A DNA stretch of 23,493 nucleotides from an uncultured Lachnospiraceae bacterium (lineage in GTDB: Bacteria > Bacillota > Clostridia > Lachnospirales > Lachnospiraceae): the NCBI GenBank assembly GCA_902803635.1, contig CADCQU010000171.1, positions 1-23,493 on the forward strand, read 5' to 3'. Shown in pieces: positions 14,899 to 23,311 of the stretch (within the stretch, counting starts at the first letter, position 1; each line of letters opens with the position of its first letter). A program made the position numbers and the translations under genes. Below the pieces are notes generated by a model. That model saw nothing but the letters and a program-made list of their open reading frames with translations, did not search any database and had not been told where the DNA came from.

Positions 14899-17362
14899 AC
14901 AGCTTCTTCAGCGAGAAATCCTGCGTCACCATCGAAAGGTTCGGGTTGTAGTACGGGTCGCCGTCGCGGAGGATCTCCGGCCAGCGCTTCTGGAACGTCG
15001 CCATCTCCCCCTGGAAGCGGCGGACCTTCTCCGGGTCGCCCTGGTCGAGGCCGCGAGACTTCGACTCGTAGTGGTGCAGCTCCGCGAACGGGTTATATAC
15101 AATGAGGTAGCCCGCCTGACGAATCTTCATGCAGAGGTCAATGTCGTTGAACGCGACGGCCAGCCCCTCGTAGAAGCCGCCCACCTCGTCAAAGACGTCC
15201 CGCCGCACCATCATGCAGGCGGCGGTCACCGCCGAATAGTTCTGCTGCAGGATGATCCGGTGCTGGTAGCCCGAGACGCTGCGGAGCTGGTTCACAAAAG
15301 CATGCCCCGCGATACCGCCCCAGCCGACGACCACGCCGGCATGCTGAATCGTATTGTCCTCGTAGAAGAGCCGCGCCCCGACCGCGCCGACGTCCGGCCG
15401 CATGCAGTAGCCCAGCATCTCCTCGAAGGCGTTATCCGCCATCAGCTCGGTATCGTTATTTAAAAGAAGCAGGTACGGGGCATCCGTGAACTGCGCTCCG
15501 AAGTTGTTGATGGCCGAATAGTTAAAGCTGCCCTCGTAGGTCACGACCTTCACGTTGTCGTGCTCCTCCTTAAGCTTCTCGTAGTACGCGAACGTCTCCG
15601 GCTCCGTGCTGTTGTTCTCCACGATCAGGATGTCGTAGTTCGGATACTTCTCCTTCTTAAAGATGCTCTGGAGGCATTTGTCGAGATCCTCCACATGGTC
15701 TTTATTCGGAATCAGCACCGTCAGCTGCGGCTGCTCCTCCCAGTGCCAGCGCGTCCGGTAAATTCCCGGGTACTGGCCCATCTCGGCCGTCGCCGGGAGG
15801 CCGAGCCTCTTGTAATGGTCATTGATGGCCCGCTCGCCGGCCTCGAAGGCGTAGAGCTTGCTCTCGGGATTCGCGGACGTTGAGCCCTCGAAGAACCGCC
15901 AGAAGTAGAGGATTTTCGGGATATGCACGATGTTTTCCGGCTTCGTGTTCTCCGTGCAGCGGAGGATGAAGTCATAGTCCTGCGCTCCGTCGTAATCGGA
16001 ACTGAAAGTCCCCACCTTCTCGACGAGCTCGCGCTTTACGACAAGGAAGTGGCAAATGTAGTTGACCGAGCAGAGGAAGTCCGGCGCGTAGTCCGGCTTC
16101 ATGTTGGGCTGCATGTGGTGCCGCGCCTCGTCCACCTTGTCCTCGTCCGAATACAGCATCTCCGCCTCCGGATGCTTCCGCAGGGCGTCCGCATTTTCGT
16201 AGAGTGCGTGGGGCGCGAGGATGTCGTCGTGGTCCAGAAAGCCGATGAAATCGCCCGTCGCCACGGCCATCGCCGCATTTGTATTATCCGCAATCCGGAG
16301 CTGCTTCCCGTCGTTCCGCACCACGCGGATGCGCCCGTCGCTCGCCTCCACGCGGTCCAAAAGCGCCGTAAACGCCGCCCGGTCGAAGAGCTTCTCATCA
16401 TCGGGGCTTCCCTGCCCCGAGCCGTCGCTTAAGATCAGCTCCCAGTTCGCGTAAGTCTGCTCCCGCACGGAATTGACCATCTCCCACAGGTACTCCTCCG
16501 GCGTCCGGTAGAGCGGGACGCAGATGGAGAATTTCGGGGCGGGATCAAAGACCTCCTCCCTCTGCATGGCCAGGACCTTCTTGTTCGGCAAATGCTTCTC
16601 GATCCAGGCGCCGTAGTTGATGGGCCGCCGCGAGGGGTCGAAGAACTTCTCCCAGGTCTTCTTGATGACGACCGTCGGCCCGTAGTATTTGACGTATTGC
16701 GTCCCGCGCTTCATCAAATGCCCGGCCTTCTCCATCTTCATAGAAAGGGCGTCCGTCTTCAGCTCACGGAGCATCCGCTCGTCGCCGGCCCGGAGCGCAA
16801 GATAAATCCGTTTTTTCGGAATTGGCCGAATTTCTGTCGTAAAACCGCAGTTCTTCTCAATCTCGTACTCCTCAAAGATGTCCGAGACGTCCGGGCGCGG
16901 GTACCGCTTGATCTTGCAGGGGATACGTTTTTTATTCTCATCGAGGACCACCAGCTCGACCGGATTCAGGGCCGCCGCCCAGCCGGTCACGCGGAGGCAC
17001 CCCTCCTCCTTTATGGGGACGCACTCGTCGAGGAAGAGCTTGATGGGACGCTTTTTCTCCACCAGCTCCTTCGCGGTAATCTCAAAGGCAAGGTGCCGGC
17101 CCTTCCGCCCTTCCGAGTAGAGGCAGAGCTTCCCGCGGAGAATCTGCACCCCGGAGAGGTCCACGTAGACCACCGCCTCCGCACCCCCGTACCGCTCGTC
17201 CACGTTGTCCGTGTTCTTCTCGACCTTCGCCGGGAAGGGCGAGCCGTCAAGGGTAACATATAGACGGGTGTCCGGAACCAAATGCCCGCGCAGGATGTAC
17301 AGCCCCTCCTCCGTCAGGGAAAACCGGTCGCTGCGAATCAAGAAACCATTATTGACAACCAT
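14897..17362 (-). CDS. Tandem GT2 glycosyltransferase with an N-terminal beta-rich domain, 821 aa
   Basis: Residues 1-115 and about 118-192 look beta-rich. The second part has the pattern VTGWA, then KKRIP, RPDV and CGFTTEI. This aligns with residues 471-528 of the neighbouring 1164-residue protein, so the two share an accessory domain. A linker with YVKYYG...NYGAWIEKH leads to GT2 domain 1 (from about 277). Its motifs are NTNAAM at 360-365, DHDD at 377-380, YSDEDK and QDYDF. GT2 domain 2 (from about 546) has FNYSAINNFG, LLLLNND at 631-637 and FNDIDLC. Both active sites look complete. The enzyme is cytoplasmic and probably adds two linkages or polymerises a repeat. It begins 27 bp after the 1164-residue gene, with a GGAGAGG site, and its stop overlaps the rfbD ribosome-binding site. 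Donor sugars are unknown; rhamnose is plausible from context. Confidence 0.9.
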   Translation of the reverse strand: MVVNNGFLIRSDRFSLTEEGLYILRGHLVPDTRLYVTLDGSPFPAKVEKNTDNVDERYGGAEAVVYVDLSGVQILRGKLCLYSEGRKGRHLAFEITAKELVEKKRPIKLFLDECVPIKEEGCLRVTGWAAALNPVELVVLDENKKRIPCKIKRYPRPDVSDIFEEYEIEKNCGFTTEIRPIPKKRIYLALRAGDERMLRELKTDALSMKMEKAGHLMKRGTQYVKYYGPTVVIKKTWEKFFDPSRRPINYGAWIEKHLPNKKVLAMQREEVFDPAPKFSICVPLYRTPEEYLWEMVNSVREQTYANWELILSDGSGQGSPDDEKLFDRAAFTALLDRVEASDGRIRVVRNDGKQLRIADNTNAAMAVATGDFIGFLDHDDILAPHALYENADALRKHPEAEMLYSDEDKVDEARHHMQPNMKPDYAPDFLCSVNYICHFLVVKRELVEKVGTFSSDYDGAQDYDFILRCTENTKPENIVHIPKILYFWRFFEGSTSANPESKLYAFEAGERAINDHYKRLGLPATAEMGQYPGIYRTRWHWEEQPQLTVLIPNKDHVEDLDKCLQSIFKKEKYPNYDILIVENNSTEPETFAYYEKLKEEHDNVKVVTYEGSFNYSAINNFGAQFTDAPYLLLLNNDTELMADNAFEEMLGYCMRPDVGAVGARLFYEDNTIQHAGVVVGWGGIAGHAFVNQLRSVSGYQHRIILQQNYSAVTAACMMVRRDVFDEVGGFYEGLAVAFNDIDLCMKIRQAGYLIVYNPFAELHHYESKSRGLDQGDPEKVRRFQGEMATFQKRWPEILRDGDPYYNPNLSMVTQDFSLKKL

Positions 17363-17389
17363 TACTCTTCCTCTCCTTTGTGTCCATCC

Positions 17390-20300
17390 TTACCTTTTTT
17401 TGTCCCCCGCCTTCATCTTCCGGGAAAGCTCCTGCAGCGGGGTATAGCCCTCGGGCATCGTCCCGGCGAGGACGTAGTCGGCCGCGTTGTACTCCAGGTT
17501 CGGGTTCCAGTACGGATCCCCCTTCTGGAAGATCTCCGGCCATTTTTTGCGGAGGATCCGCGCCTCCGAAAGCTGCCGTTCACGCTTTGCGTCGTCCAAT
17601 TCGTCAAGCCCGCGCGAGACGGACTCATAGTGGTAGAGCTCGCAGAACGCATCGTAAACCACCAGAAGGCCCATTTGCCGGACCTTGAGGCAGAGGTCCA
17701 CGTCGTTGTAGGCGACGGCCATCTGCTCGTCAAAGCCGCCAACCGTCCGGTAAAGGTCGGCGGGGATCATGAGGCAGGCCCCCGTAACCGCCGAGACGTC
17801 CTGGCTCTTCGCGACGCGGCCGAAATACCCGCCGGACGAGCGCTTCTCTCCCGCGCAAATGTGCCCGGCGATGCCGCCGATGCCCACCACGACGCCGCAG
17901 TGCTGCAGGGTGTCGTTCGGGTAGTAGAGCCGCGCCCCGCAGATGCCAACGTCCTTTCGCTGGCAGTAGCCGAGCATTTCCTCCAGCCAGCGGTCGGTGA
18001 TGACCTCCGTGTCGTTGTTGAGGAACAACAGGAACTCGCCCCTCGCCTCGCGGGCCGCGTAGTTGTTGATTGCGGAGAAATTAAACTCGCTAAGCCAATT
18101 AAGGACCTTCACATTGTCATGCTCCGCCTTCAGCTTTTCATAATAGGCAAATGTCTCCGCCTCGACACTGTTGTTTTCCGCCAGGATAATTTCGAAATTC
18201 CTGTAAGTAGATTTTTCAAATATAGAATTGACGCACCGCTCCAGAACCTCCCTGTGGTCCTTCGTGGGAATGATGATGGAGATGAGCGGCTCGCCCTGCA
18301 CGCGGTAAATGCTCCGGAAGCACCCGATGTCGCGGGCGAGTTCGACGCTCGCCGGAATGCCGAGGCGGTCGTAGTGCTCCTGCACCGCCCGGCGGCCCCG
18401 CTCGTATGCATAGAGCTTGCTCTCCGGATTGCCCGCCGTCGACTCGTCGTAGGCCCGCCAGTGGTAGAGGAAGCGCGGTACGTGTACGATTTTCTTCGCC
18501 TTCTCGCAGCAGCGGAAAATAAAGTCGTGGTCCTGCGCCCCGTCAAATTCGCTCCGCTCGTAGCGTCCGTCGGGCGAGGCTTCATCCGCGACCTCCCGTT
18601 TTACGCAGAAAATGTGCGTAATATAGTTGTTGCTGCAAAGAAGGTCCGGGTTGTAGTCCGGCTTAAAGTTCGGGCTGTAGAAGGTCTCCTTCTCCGGCAG
18701 CTGCTTGTCCTCATCCGTATAGATGACGTCCGCACCTGGATTTTCGTTGATGGCCTTCACCACCTCGTAGAGCGCGTCCGGCTCCAGAATGTCGTCGTGG
18801 TCGGCGAGCAGCAAAAACTCGCCCCGCGACATGCGGATCGCGGCATTTGTATTGCCCGAAATGCCTTCATTTTCCGCAAGCTTCTGGTAGGAAACCCGCT
18901 TGTCCACAAGGTAGCGGTTCCGGATAAGCCGGCCCGGCCCGGGATCGGTGCTCCCGTCCGCAAGGCAGACCTCAAGGTTCCGGTAGGACTGCCCCAGAAT
19001 GCTGTCCATGAGAGCGATCAGATACTCTTCCTTCGTATTATAGAGCGGAATGACCACGCTCACCAGCGGGCTGTACGCCGGCTGGTTGGCCGTCTGGCGA
19101 AGGAACTCCGCCTTCGTGATCTGCCGGTCACGGAACCAGTCGTCGTAGCCCTCGTCGTCCACCGCAAAGACCGGCGCCCCGTGCTCGCGCATATAGGCCT
19201 CCCGCACCTTCGGGTCGAGGAGGATGCGGGGCGTTAGCGTGATATAGCCCTCCGGATTGTCAAAGGCCAGCGTAATCTTCGGCTTTTTAATCTCCTTATC
19301 CGGGATTTTGATGACAAAGCCTGCCTTCAGGTCCTTGTCGAGGAGGTACGGGCCGTTGACGTCCTTGCGGAAGACCCAGCGGAGCCGCATTGGAAGCACC
19401 CGCTTGCCCTCCAGCGCGACGATGTTCGGCACCTCGTGCCGACCGTCAAAGGCCCAGCCGCGAAGGACGACCTGCCCTCCCTGGTAGAGGACCTGATCAA
19501 TCTTCGCCTTCATCTCTGTCTGGTCCTTGTCCAGCGGCTGCCGAAGCTCCGCGAGCGGATCCGGCTTACCGGAGCTTTTAAGAAGGGTGCGGTAGAAGCC
19601 CATCGAACGGTTGCCCTCGGTTTTTGCGAGGATGTCGGCGTGCGAAAGTGCGCGTTCCCGAAGCTCCCGGTACTTCCGTTTGGCCTCGGCAAGCTCGCTT
19701 CGAACGTAGGCGAGCTCCGACCGCATGCTGAGCACGTCCGCGGTCTCCCGCAGCAAATGCTCCGCCTCGGCGGAGGAGATGGGCGCAATCTTCATGGAAA
19801 TGCGGATCTCGGCGGCCTCCACATGGTCGAAGGTAATCTTCGGATCCTCGTCGGGGAACAAAATGCGGTCCTCGGCAAGGAGCCGCCCCTCGATAATGGC
19901 CGTCGAAAGCGCTATCGGCTTCCCGTCGGCCTCCACGTGGATGTCCGTCACAAGGCACGGAAGCTCCGTCGGGTCGATGCGGAAGGAATGTGCGCGGATG
20001 AGTGGGAACCGTAGATTCGCGATACCATTTACATCTGCATTTTCGCGAAGAATGTTCTTCTCCGTAAAGCCCTCGCCCTGGTCGATGTAGACGGTGACCG
20101 TCTTCTTCCCGTCGCCGTAGAGGAACTCGCCGGTGGACTTGTCAATCCGCACAAGGCCCGGAGAAATGGACGCATAGAGGTTGCGGAAGGGCACATGCCC
20201 CTCCTCCAGCCTCCGCTGGAACTCGATTTCCATCTCATAGTAGCGGCTCTTGCGGTCGAGGTCAATGTCGGCCGTCTCGAAAAGGCCGGCCTCCGAAAGC

Positions 20301-20884
20301 AGGGCCTCGCGGCCCGTGCGCGTGCCAAAATAGTGGAGGATCCGCCATTTGAGGAAGCTCACCGGGACGGGGCAAAGCAGCGTCCACTCGTAATCGATGA
20401 CCGTCCATTTGTCACCCGTGACGAAAATGTTCTCGGGAAGAAGGTCGATGTCGGCCGGTAAGACCGCCCTCTGGCCTTCGAGGCCCTCCCAGTGGCCCAT
20501 CCAGCGCAAAAAGACGTCCGTCTCGGAAAATTCGGTGTTCGCAAGGCTATCGACCTCCGAGAGAAGGTCGAGAAGCAGGGAGATGCCCTCCTCCTCGTCT
20601 CTCTGGAAGGCCTCCTCCAGGACTTCTTCGAGGCTCTTTGCCTTCAGGTATTCGAAGACCGCGCTCCCATTGTCGAGAAGACGCGCCTTGTTGGGCACGA
20701 ACCTCGTGCCCTCAAAGGCCTTCCCCAGAAGGCTGCCGATCTTCACCATGGACGCGACATGCTCCTTCGCCTCCGGAAAGAGCGGGCGCTTCCGGACATA
20801 CTTGATCCCGTCAAGGCTCTCGATCGTGGTCACCACCGCCGTGTTCCGCCCCCGCTCCGTACCGTACTTTACGTATTCAATCAT
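17390..20884 (-). CDS. Kinase-like domain + beta-rich region + coiled coil + tandem GT2 polymerase fusion, 1164 aa
   Basis: Residues 1 to about 230 resemble an aminoglycoside-phosphotransferase/protein-kinase fold. A candidate ATP lysine is in YVRKRPL (Lys32), a hinge-like VFEYLKAKSLEE lies at 76-87, and IDLLPENIF (146-154) mirrors the kinase catalytic loop with Asp147 and Asn152. Asp164 in IDYEW stands in for DFG. About 245-367 is a beta-rich region (DQGEGFTEKN). Residues 377-408 form a heptad coiled coil (a/d: L377, V384, M387, L391, V394, L398, A401, Y405, L408). About 462-540 is a GWA-type beta domain shared with the 821-residue protein. GT2 domain 1 runs from about 606 (DHDD 695-698, YTDEDK, QDHDF). 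Domain 2 runs from about 866 (FLNND 954-958, YNDVDLC). The AGGAGG at 20892-20897 overlaps the methyltransferase stop. The GT2 assignment is certain. The kinase fold rests on motifs only, and its function as a chain-capping kinase is inference. Confidence 0.85.
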   Translation of the reverse strand: MIEYVKYGTERGRNTAVVTTIESLDGIKYVRKRPLFPEAKEHVASMVKIGSLLGKAFEGTRFVPNKARLLDNGSAVFEYLKAKSLEEVLEEAFQRDEEEGISLLLDLLSEVDSLANTEFSETDVFLRWMGHWEGLEGQRAVLPADIDLLPENIFVTGDKWTVIDYEWTLLCPVPVSFLKWRILHYFGTRTGREALLSEAGLFETADIDLDRKSRYYEMEIEFQRRLEEGHVPFRNLYASISPGLVRIDKSTGEFLYGDGKKTVTVYIDQGEGFTEKNILRENADVNGIANLRFPLIRAHSFRIDPTELPCLVTDIHVEADGKPIALSTAIIEGRLLAEDRILFPDEDPKITFDHVEAAEIRISMKIAPISSAEAEHLLRETADVLSMRSELAYVRSELAEAKRKYRELRERALSHADILAKTEGNRSMGFYRTLLKSSGKPDPLAELRQPLDKDQTEMKAKIDQVLYQGGQVVLRGWAFDGRHEVPNIVALEGKRVLPMRLRWVFRKDVNGPYLLDKDLKAGFVIKIPDKEIKKPKITLAFDNPEGYITLTPRILLDPKVREAYMREHGAPVFAVDDEGYDDWFRDRQITKAEFLRQTANQPAYSPLVSVVIPLYNTKEEYLIALMDSILGQSYRNLEVCLADGSTDPGPGRLIRNRYLVDKRVSYQKLAENEGISGNTNAAIRMSRGEFLLLADHDDILEPDALYEVVKAINENPGADVIYTDEDKQLPEKETFYSPNFKPDYNPDLLCSNNYITHIFCVKREVADEASPDGRYERSEFDGAQDHDFIFRCCEKAKKIVHVPRFLYHWRAYDESTAGNPESKLYAYERGRRAVQEHYDRLGIPASVELARDIGCFRSIYRVQGEPLISIIIPTKDHREVLERCVNSIFEKSTYRNFEIILAENNSVEAETFAYYEKLKAEHDNVKVLNWLSEFNFSAINNYAAREARGEFLLFLNNDTEVITDRWLEEMLGYCQRKDVGICGARLYYPNDTLQHCGVVVGIGGIAGHICAGEKRSSGGYFGRVAKSQDVSAVTGACLMIPADLYRTVGGFDEQMAVAYNDVDLCLKVRQMGLLVVYDAFCELYHYESVSRGLDELDDAKRERQLSEARILRKKWPEIFQKGDPYWNPNLEYNAADYVLAGTMPEGYTPLQELSRKMKAGDKKR

Positions 20885-20895
20885 CCAAAAGCCTC

Positions 20896-21816
20896 CTATT
20901 TCCCGGTAATCTCCACCAAGAACGAGTTCGAAAACAGTGGGAACAGACCGTCCTGGATCAGCGAGTCAAATGCCTCCTTCTCGTCAAAGAGAACGAGCCG
21001 CCTGCGGTCGAAGTTCCGGATATTGTCCGAAAGACTGCCGGGCTTCGGCAGATTCTCATCCGAGAAAATGACCGTCGGGAACTTGTAGTCCGGGTACGGG
21101 TAGAAGAACTTCCACTCCTTCGCCCCCGCGGCCGCGATCACCTTCTCAAGGCCCGGCTTCGAGAACGTCCTTGCCCGCCGCGTATGGTTGTAGCCCTCGA
21201 TGCCCTCGAAATAGTTCCCCGTGTGGTCCTCGGTGCAGCCGGCGAAATATTTGAGGCCGAGGCGGTTCTCGATCGCCATGAGCACCTTCCCGCCGGGCTT
21301 TAAATGCCGGAGGATCTGCTGCAGAAACCCCACATACGGCTCCGGGCTCTTGATGTAGCTTGACGCGTACTCAAACACCCCGATGAGAGTGATGACATCG
21401 TAGTCATTTGGCAAATGCTTCTCGACATCCTCGTAGTTCCCGAGGAAAATGCGCAGGTTGTCCGCGTCCTTGTTGCGGTAGGCATTGACAAGGCTCCGCT
21501 TCCGCGAAAGCTCCACGCAGTCCACCTGGCCGGCATTTGCCGTGATGGCCCCTGTGATCGCACCGCAGCCGGAGCCAACCTCCAGCACCTTCATCTCCCG
21601 CGTAAACGGAAAATGCCGGAGGATGTTTTGGCGAGCCGACGAGAAATGGTACATGACAGGCCAGCTCTCCTCCTGGGCCACCACCTTGTCAAAATTCGCC
21701 GGGTCCGTCCTCCGCGCGATCTCCACCAGGAGGTCCTCGACGTTCCCGTCGCTGTAGAGGTCCGCCCCCGGATAATCGTCCAGAACCAGCTCCACACTGC
21801 CGATCTTCTCAACCAT
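20896..21816 (-). CDS. Class I SAM-dependent methyltransferase, candidate polysaccharide chain-cap methylase
   Basis: The 306-residue protein has the SAM-binding motif I VLEVGSGCGAITG at 77-89 and an acidic ribose-binding residue in DCVELS (99-104). Further Rossmann strands are at DVITLIGVFEY and GKVLMAIENRLG. The 75-residue N-terminal extension and the C-terminal 100 residues (tyrosine- and phenylalanine-rich) are outside the core. The start is the ATG at 21814-21816. GGAGGAGGG lies 8 nt before it, and the start overlaps the wzt stop by 8 bp, so translation is probably coupled to wzt. A longer start 51 bp upstream would lie deep in wzt and lacks a good site. The next gene starts 11 bp later with a kinase-like domain. 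By comparison with WbdD of E. coli O9a it may methylate the non-reducing end of the chain or a phosphate on it. It could equally methylate a sugar along the chain. Confidence 0.88.
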   Translation of the reverse strand: MVEKIGSVELVLDDYPGADLYSDGNVEDLLVEIARRTDPANFDKVVAQEESWPVMYHFSSARQNILRHFPFTREMKVLEVGSGCGAITGAITANAGQVDCVELSRKRSLVNAYRNKDADNLRIFLGNYEDVEKHLPNDYDVITLIGVFEYASSYIKSPEPYVGFLQQILRHLKPGGKVLMAIENRLGLKYFAGCTEDHTGNYFEGIEGYNHTRRARTFSKPGLEKVIAAAGAKEWKFFYPYPDYKFPTVIFSDENLPKPGSLSDNIRNFDRRRLVLFDEKEAFDSLIQDGLFPLFSNSFLVEITGK

Positions 21817-23191
21817 GTACAAGTCCCTCCTCCCCCTCCACAATCGTAACCTGCGAATCCATATCATAATATCCCACGGTATTCTTGGTCGATATGACCG
21901 TAATCCCGATCACGTCGTAGAGCCTGTGGAACACGCGGAACTGCCCCTCGTGGTAGCCTGTGCAGCCGAGCGAGAGCAGATACTCCCCGCCCTGCAGGTT
22001 CATCTTCTGCCGGAATGAGACCGTGATCACGTCCCCGTCATCCTTGTGTCCGGGGGGGTGCTCCTCGTACCAGGTATTCGTCCCCGTAATCTCCGTCCCC
22101 TGCAGATTCTTGAACGTATATGCCACAATCGGGTCGTCTACGGAGCTGTGGAAACGGACGGTCACCTGGATCGTGAACTCCGTCCCCTTCTCGATACTGC
22201 CCGTCTCATTTCCATTCGCATCATATATGCGGATCCGGACGAAATTTGCCTGTCCCTCACCGTACTCAATCGTGTTCGGATTCCGGTCCAGAACACCCGT
22301 AAGCTCGCTCTTGATCTTCTTTACGGCCTTTTCCGTTCCGGCCGCATTTGCCAACACCGATTCGCCGTTCTCTCCGTCCGTATTCCCGGCGGTAGCCGCA
22401 TTTGCGTCCTCAGAGCCTTCCGGGGCATCCCCGGAGTCAAGGTTTACGAGAAGCTTCTTATATAAATCCACCATCTCGCGCGGCTCGCCCTCGGCGCGCT
22501 TTACGCCCTTGTTGAGGAGCACCACGCGGTCGCAGTACTTGGAAATGCTGGAGAGGTCGTGGCTCACAAAGAGGATCGTCTTGCCCTGTGCCTTGAACTC
22601 CTCGAACTTATGGTAGCACTTCGACTGGAAAAAGACGTCGCCCACCGAGAGGGCCTCGTCCACGATCAGAATCTCCGGGTCGATATTGATGGCCACGGCA
22701 AATGCCAGCCGCACGAACATGCCGCTGGAATAGGTTTTGCAGGGCTGGTTCACGAAATCGCCGATATCGGCAAATGTCAGGATGCTGTCCATCCGGGCAT
22801 CGATTTCCTCTCTCGAAAACCCCATCATCGTGCCATTTAAATACACATTCTCAAGGCCCGTATACTCCATATTAAAGCCGGCCCCGAGTTCAAGAAGCGC
22901 GGATATGCGTCCATTCACCGTGACCGTGCCGGAGGTCGGGGTCAGCACCCCGGTGATAATCTTCAAGATCGTCGATTTACCGGAGCCATTCGTCCCGATG
23001 ATGCCCACCGTCTCCCCCTGCCGCACCGAGAAGCTCACGTCGTTCAGCGCGTAGAGATCCCGGTGCCGGTTCTTCTTTGAAAGCCCCAAAGCCTCCTTCA
23101 GCCGGTCCGAGGGCCTGTCATAGAGATGATATATTTTCGTCAAATTCTGCACCGAAAGTGCAGTTCTAACTTCTTGTTGCTCAAACGCCAT
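21809..23191 (-). CDS. wzt: ABC transporter ATP-binding protein with C-terminal carbohydrate-binding domain (Wzt type)
   Basis: This is the ATPase subunit of an ABC exporter for a lipid-linked polysaccharide. Of 460 residues, about 1-245 form the nucleotide-binding domain. It contains Walker A GTNGSGKST (66-74), the signature YSSGM (154-158, the usual variant in the Wzt/TagH group), Walker B EILIVDEA (173-180) and switch His211. Residues about 250-300 are an acidic, Ala/Asn-rich flexible linker. About 305-450 is a beta-sandwich like the Wzt C-terminal domain, with FVRIRIYDANG, a typical EKGTEFTIQV strand and the GGEYLLSLG strand. In E. coli O9a and O8 this extension binds the capped chain end and is needed for export, so it implies a specific end modification here. 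It follows the permease by 120 bp and overlaps the methyltransferase start. Confidence in the family is very high; the ligand is unknown. Confidence 0.95.
   Translation of the reverse strand: MAFEQQEVRTALSVQNLTKIYHLYDRPSDRLKEALGLSKKNRHRDLYALNDVSFSVRQGETVGIIGTNGSGKSTILKIITGVLTPTSGTVTVNGRISALLELGAGFNMEYTGLENVYLNGTMMGFSREEIDARMDSILTFADIGDFVNQPCKTYSSGMFVRLAFAVAINIDPEILIVDEALSVGDVFFQSKCYHKFEEFKAQGKTILFVSHDLSSISKYCDRVVLLNKGVKRAEGEPREMVDLYKKLLVNLDSGDAPEGSEDANAATAGNTDGENGESVLANAAGTEKAVKKIKSELTGVLDRNPNTIEYGEGQANFVRIRIYDANGNETGSIEKGTEFTIQVTVRFHSSVDDPIVAYTFKNLQGTEITGTNTWYEEHPPGHKDDGDVITVSFRQKMNLQGGEYLLSLGCTGYHEGQFRVFHRLYDVIGITVISTKNTVGYYDMDSQVTIVEGEEGLVHG
21825..21833 (-). promoter_or_regulatory. Ribosome-binding site that decides the methyltransferase start
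   Basis: GGAGGAGGG on the minus strand, inside the last codons of wzt, lies 8 nt before the chosen ATG. It supports the shorter 306-residue product and coupling to wzt translation. Confidence 0.75.
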
Positions 23192-23246
23192 TCCAATCCC
23201 TCAATTATTTCCATCTGTACGTTTTGCCCAAAAAGTAACGTTTTTT

Positions 23247-23277
23247 GTCATTCTGAGGTGCGCAGCGCCGAAGAATC
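23247..23277. repeat. REP-like palindromic intergenic repeat
   Basis: The sequence reads GTCATTCTGAGG...CGAAGAATC on the plus strand. It pairs ATTCT (23250-23254) with AGAAT (23272-23276), and GGTGC (23257-23261) with GCGCC (23265-23269). It matches from memory a class of small intergenic palindromes (GTCATTCTGAG-n-CGAAGAATC) seen in many unrelated bacterial genomes. It sits in the 120-bp gap between the permease and wzt. The T-run is on the plus-strand 5' side, so it is not a terminator for the operon. Confidence 0.6.
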
Positions 23278-23311
23278 CCGTCAACCCGAAGAGCAATGAA
23301 AAGAAATTCAA

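Noticed and set aside
14886..14900. Longer rfbD start at a GTG
   Set aside because: The extra codons are the ribosome-binding site itself (AGG AGG), and the family normally begins at MKIFVTG.
17282..19237. A 651-codon open frame on the plus strand
   Set aside because: It is antisense to the 1164-residue fusion protein, whose GT2 motifs are intact.
21817..21867. Longer methyltransferase start 17 codons upstream
   Set aside because: It would extend the overlap with wzt, adds an Arg-rich peptide typical of out-of-frame translation, and lacks a good ribosome-binding site.
22720..22734. Degenerate ABC signature (YSSGM instead of LSGGQ)
   Set aside because: This variant is normal in Wzt/TagH-type ATPases, so it does not indicate an inactive protein.
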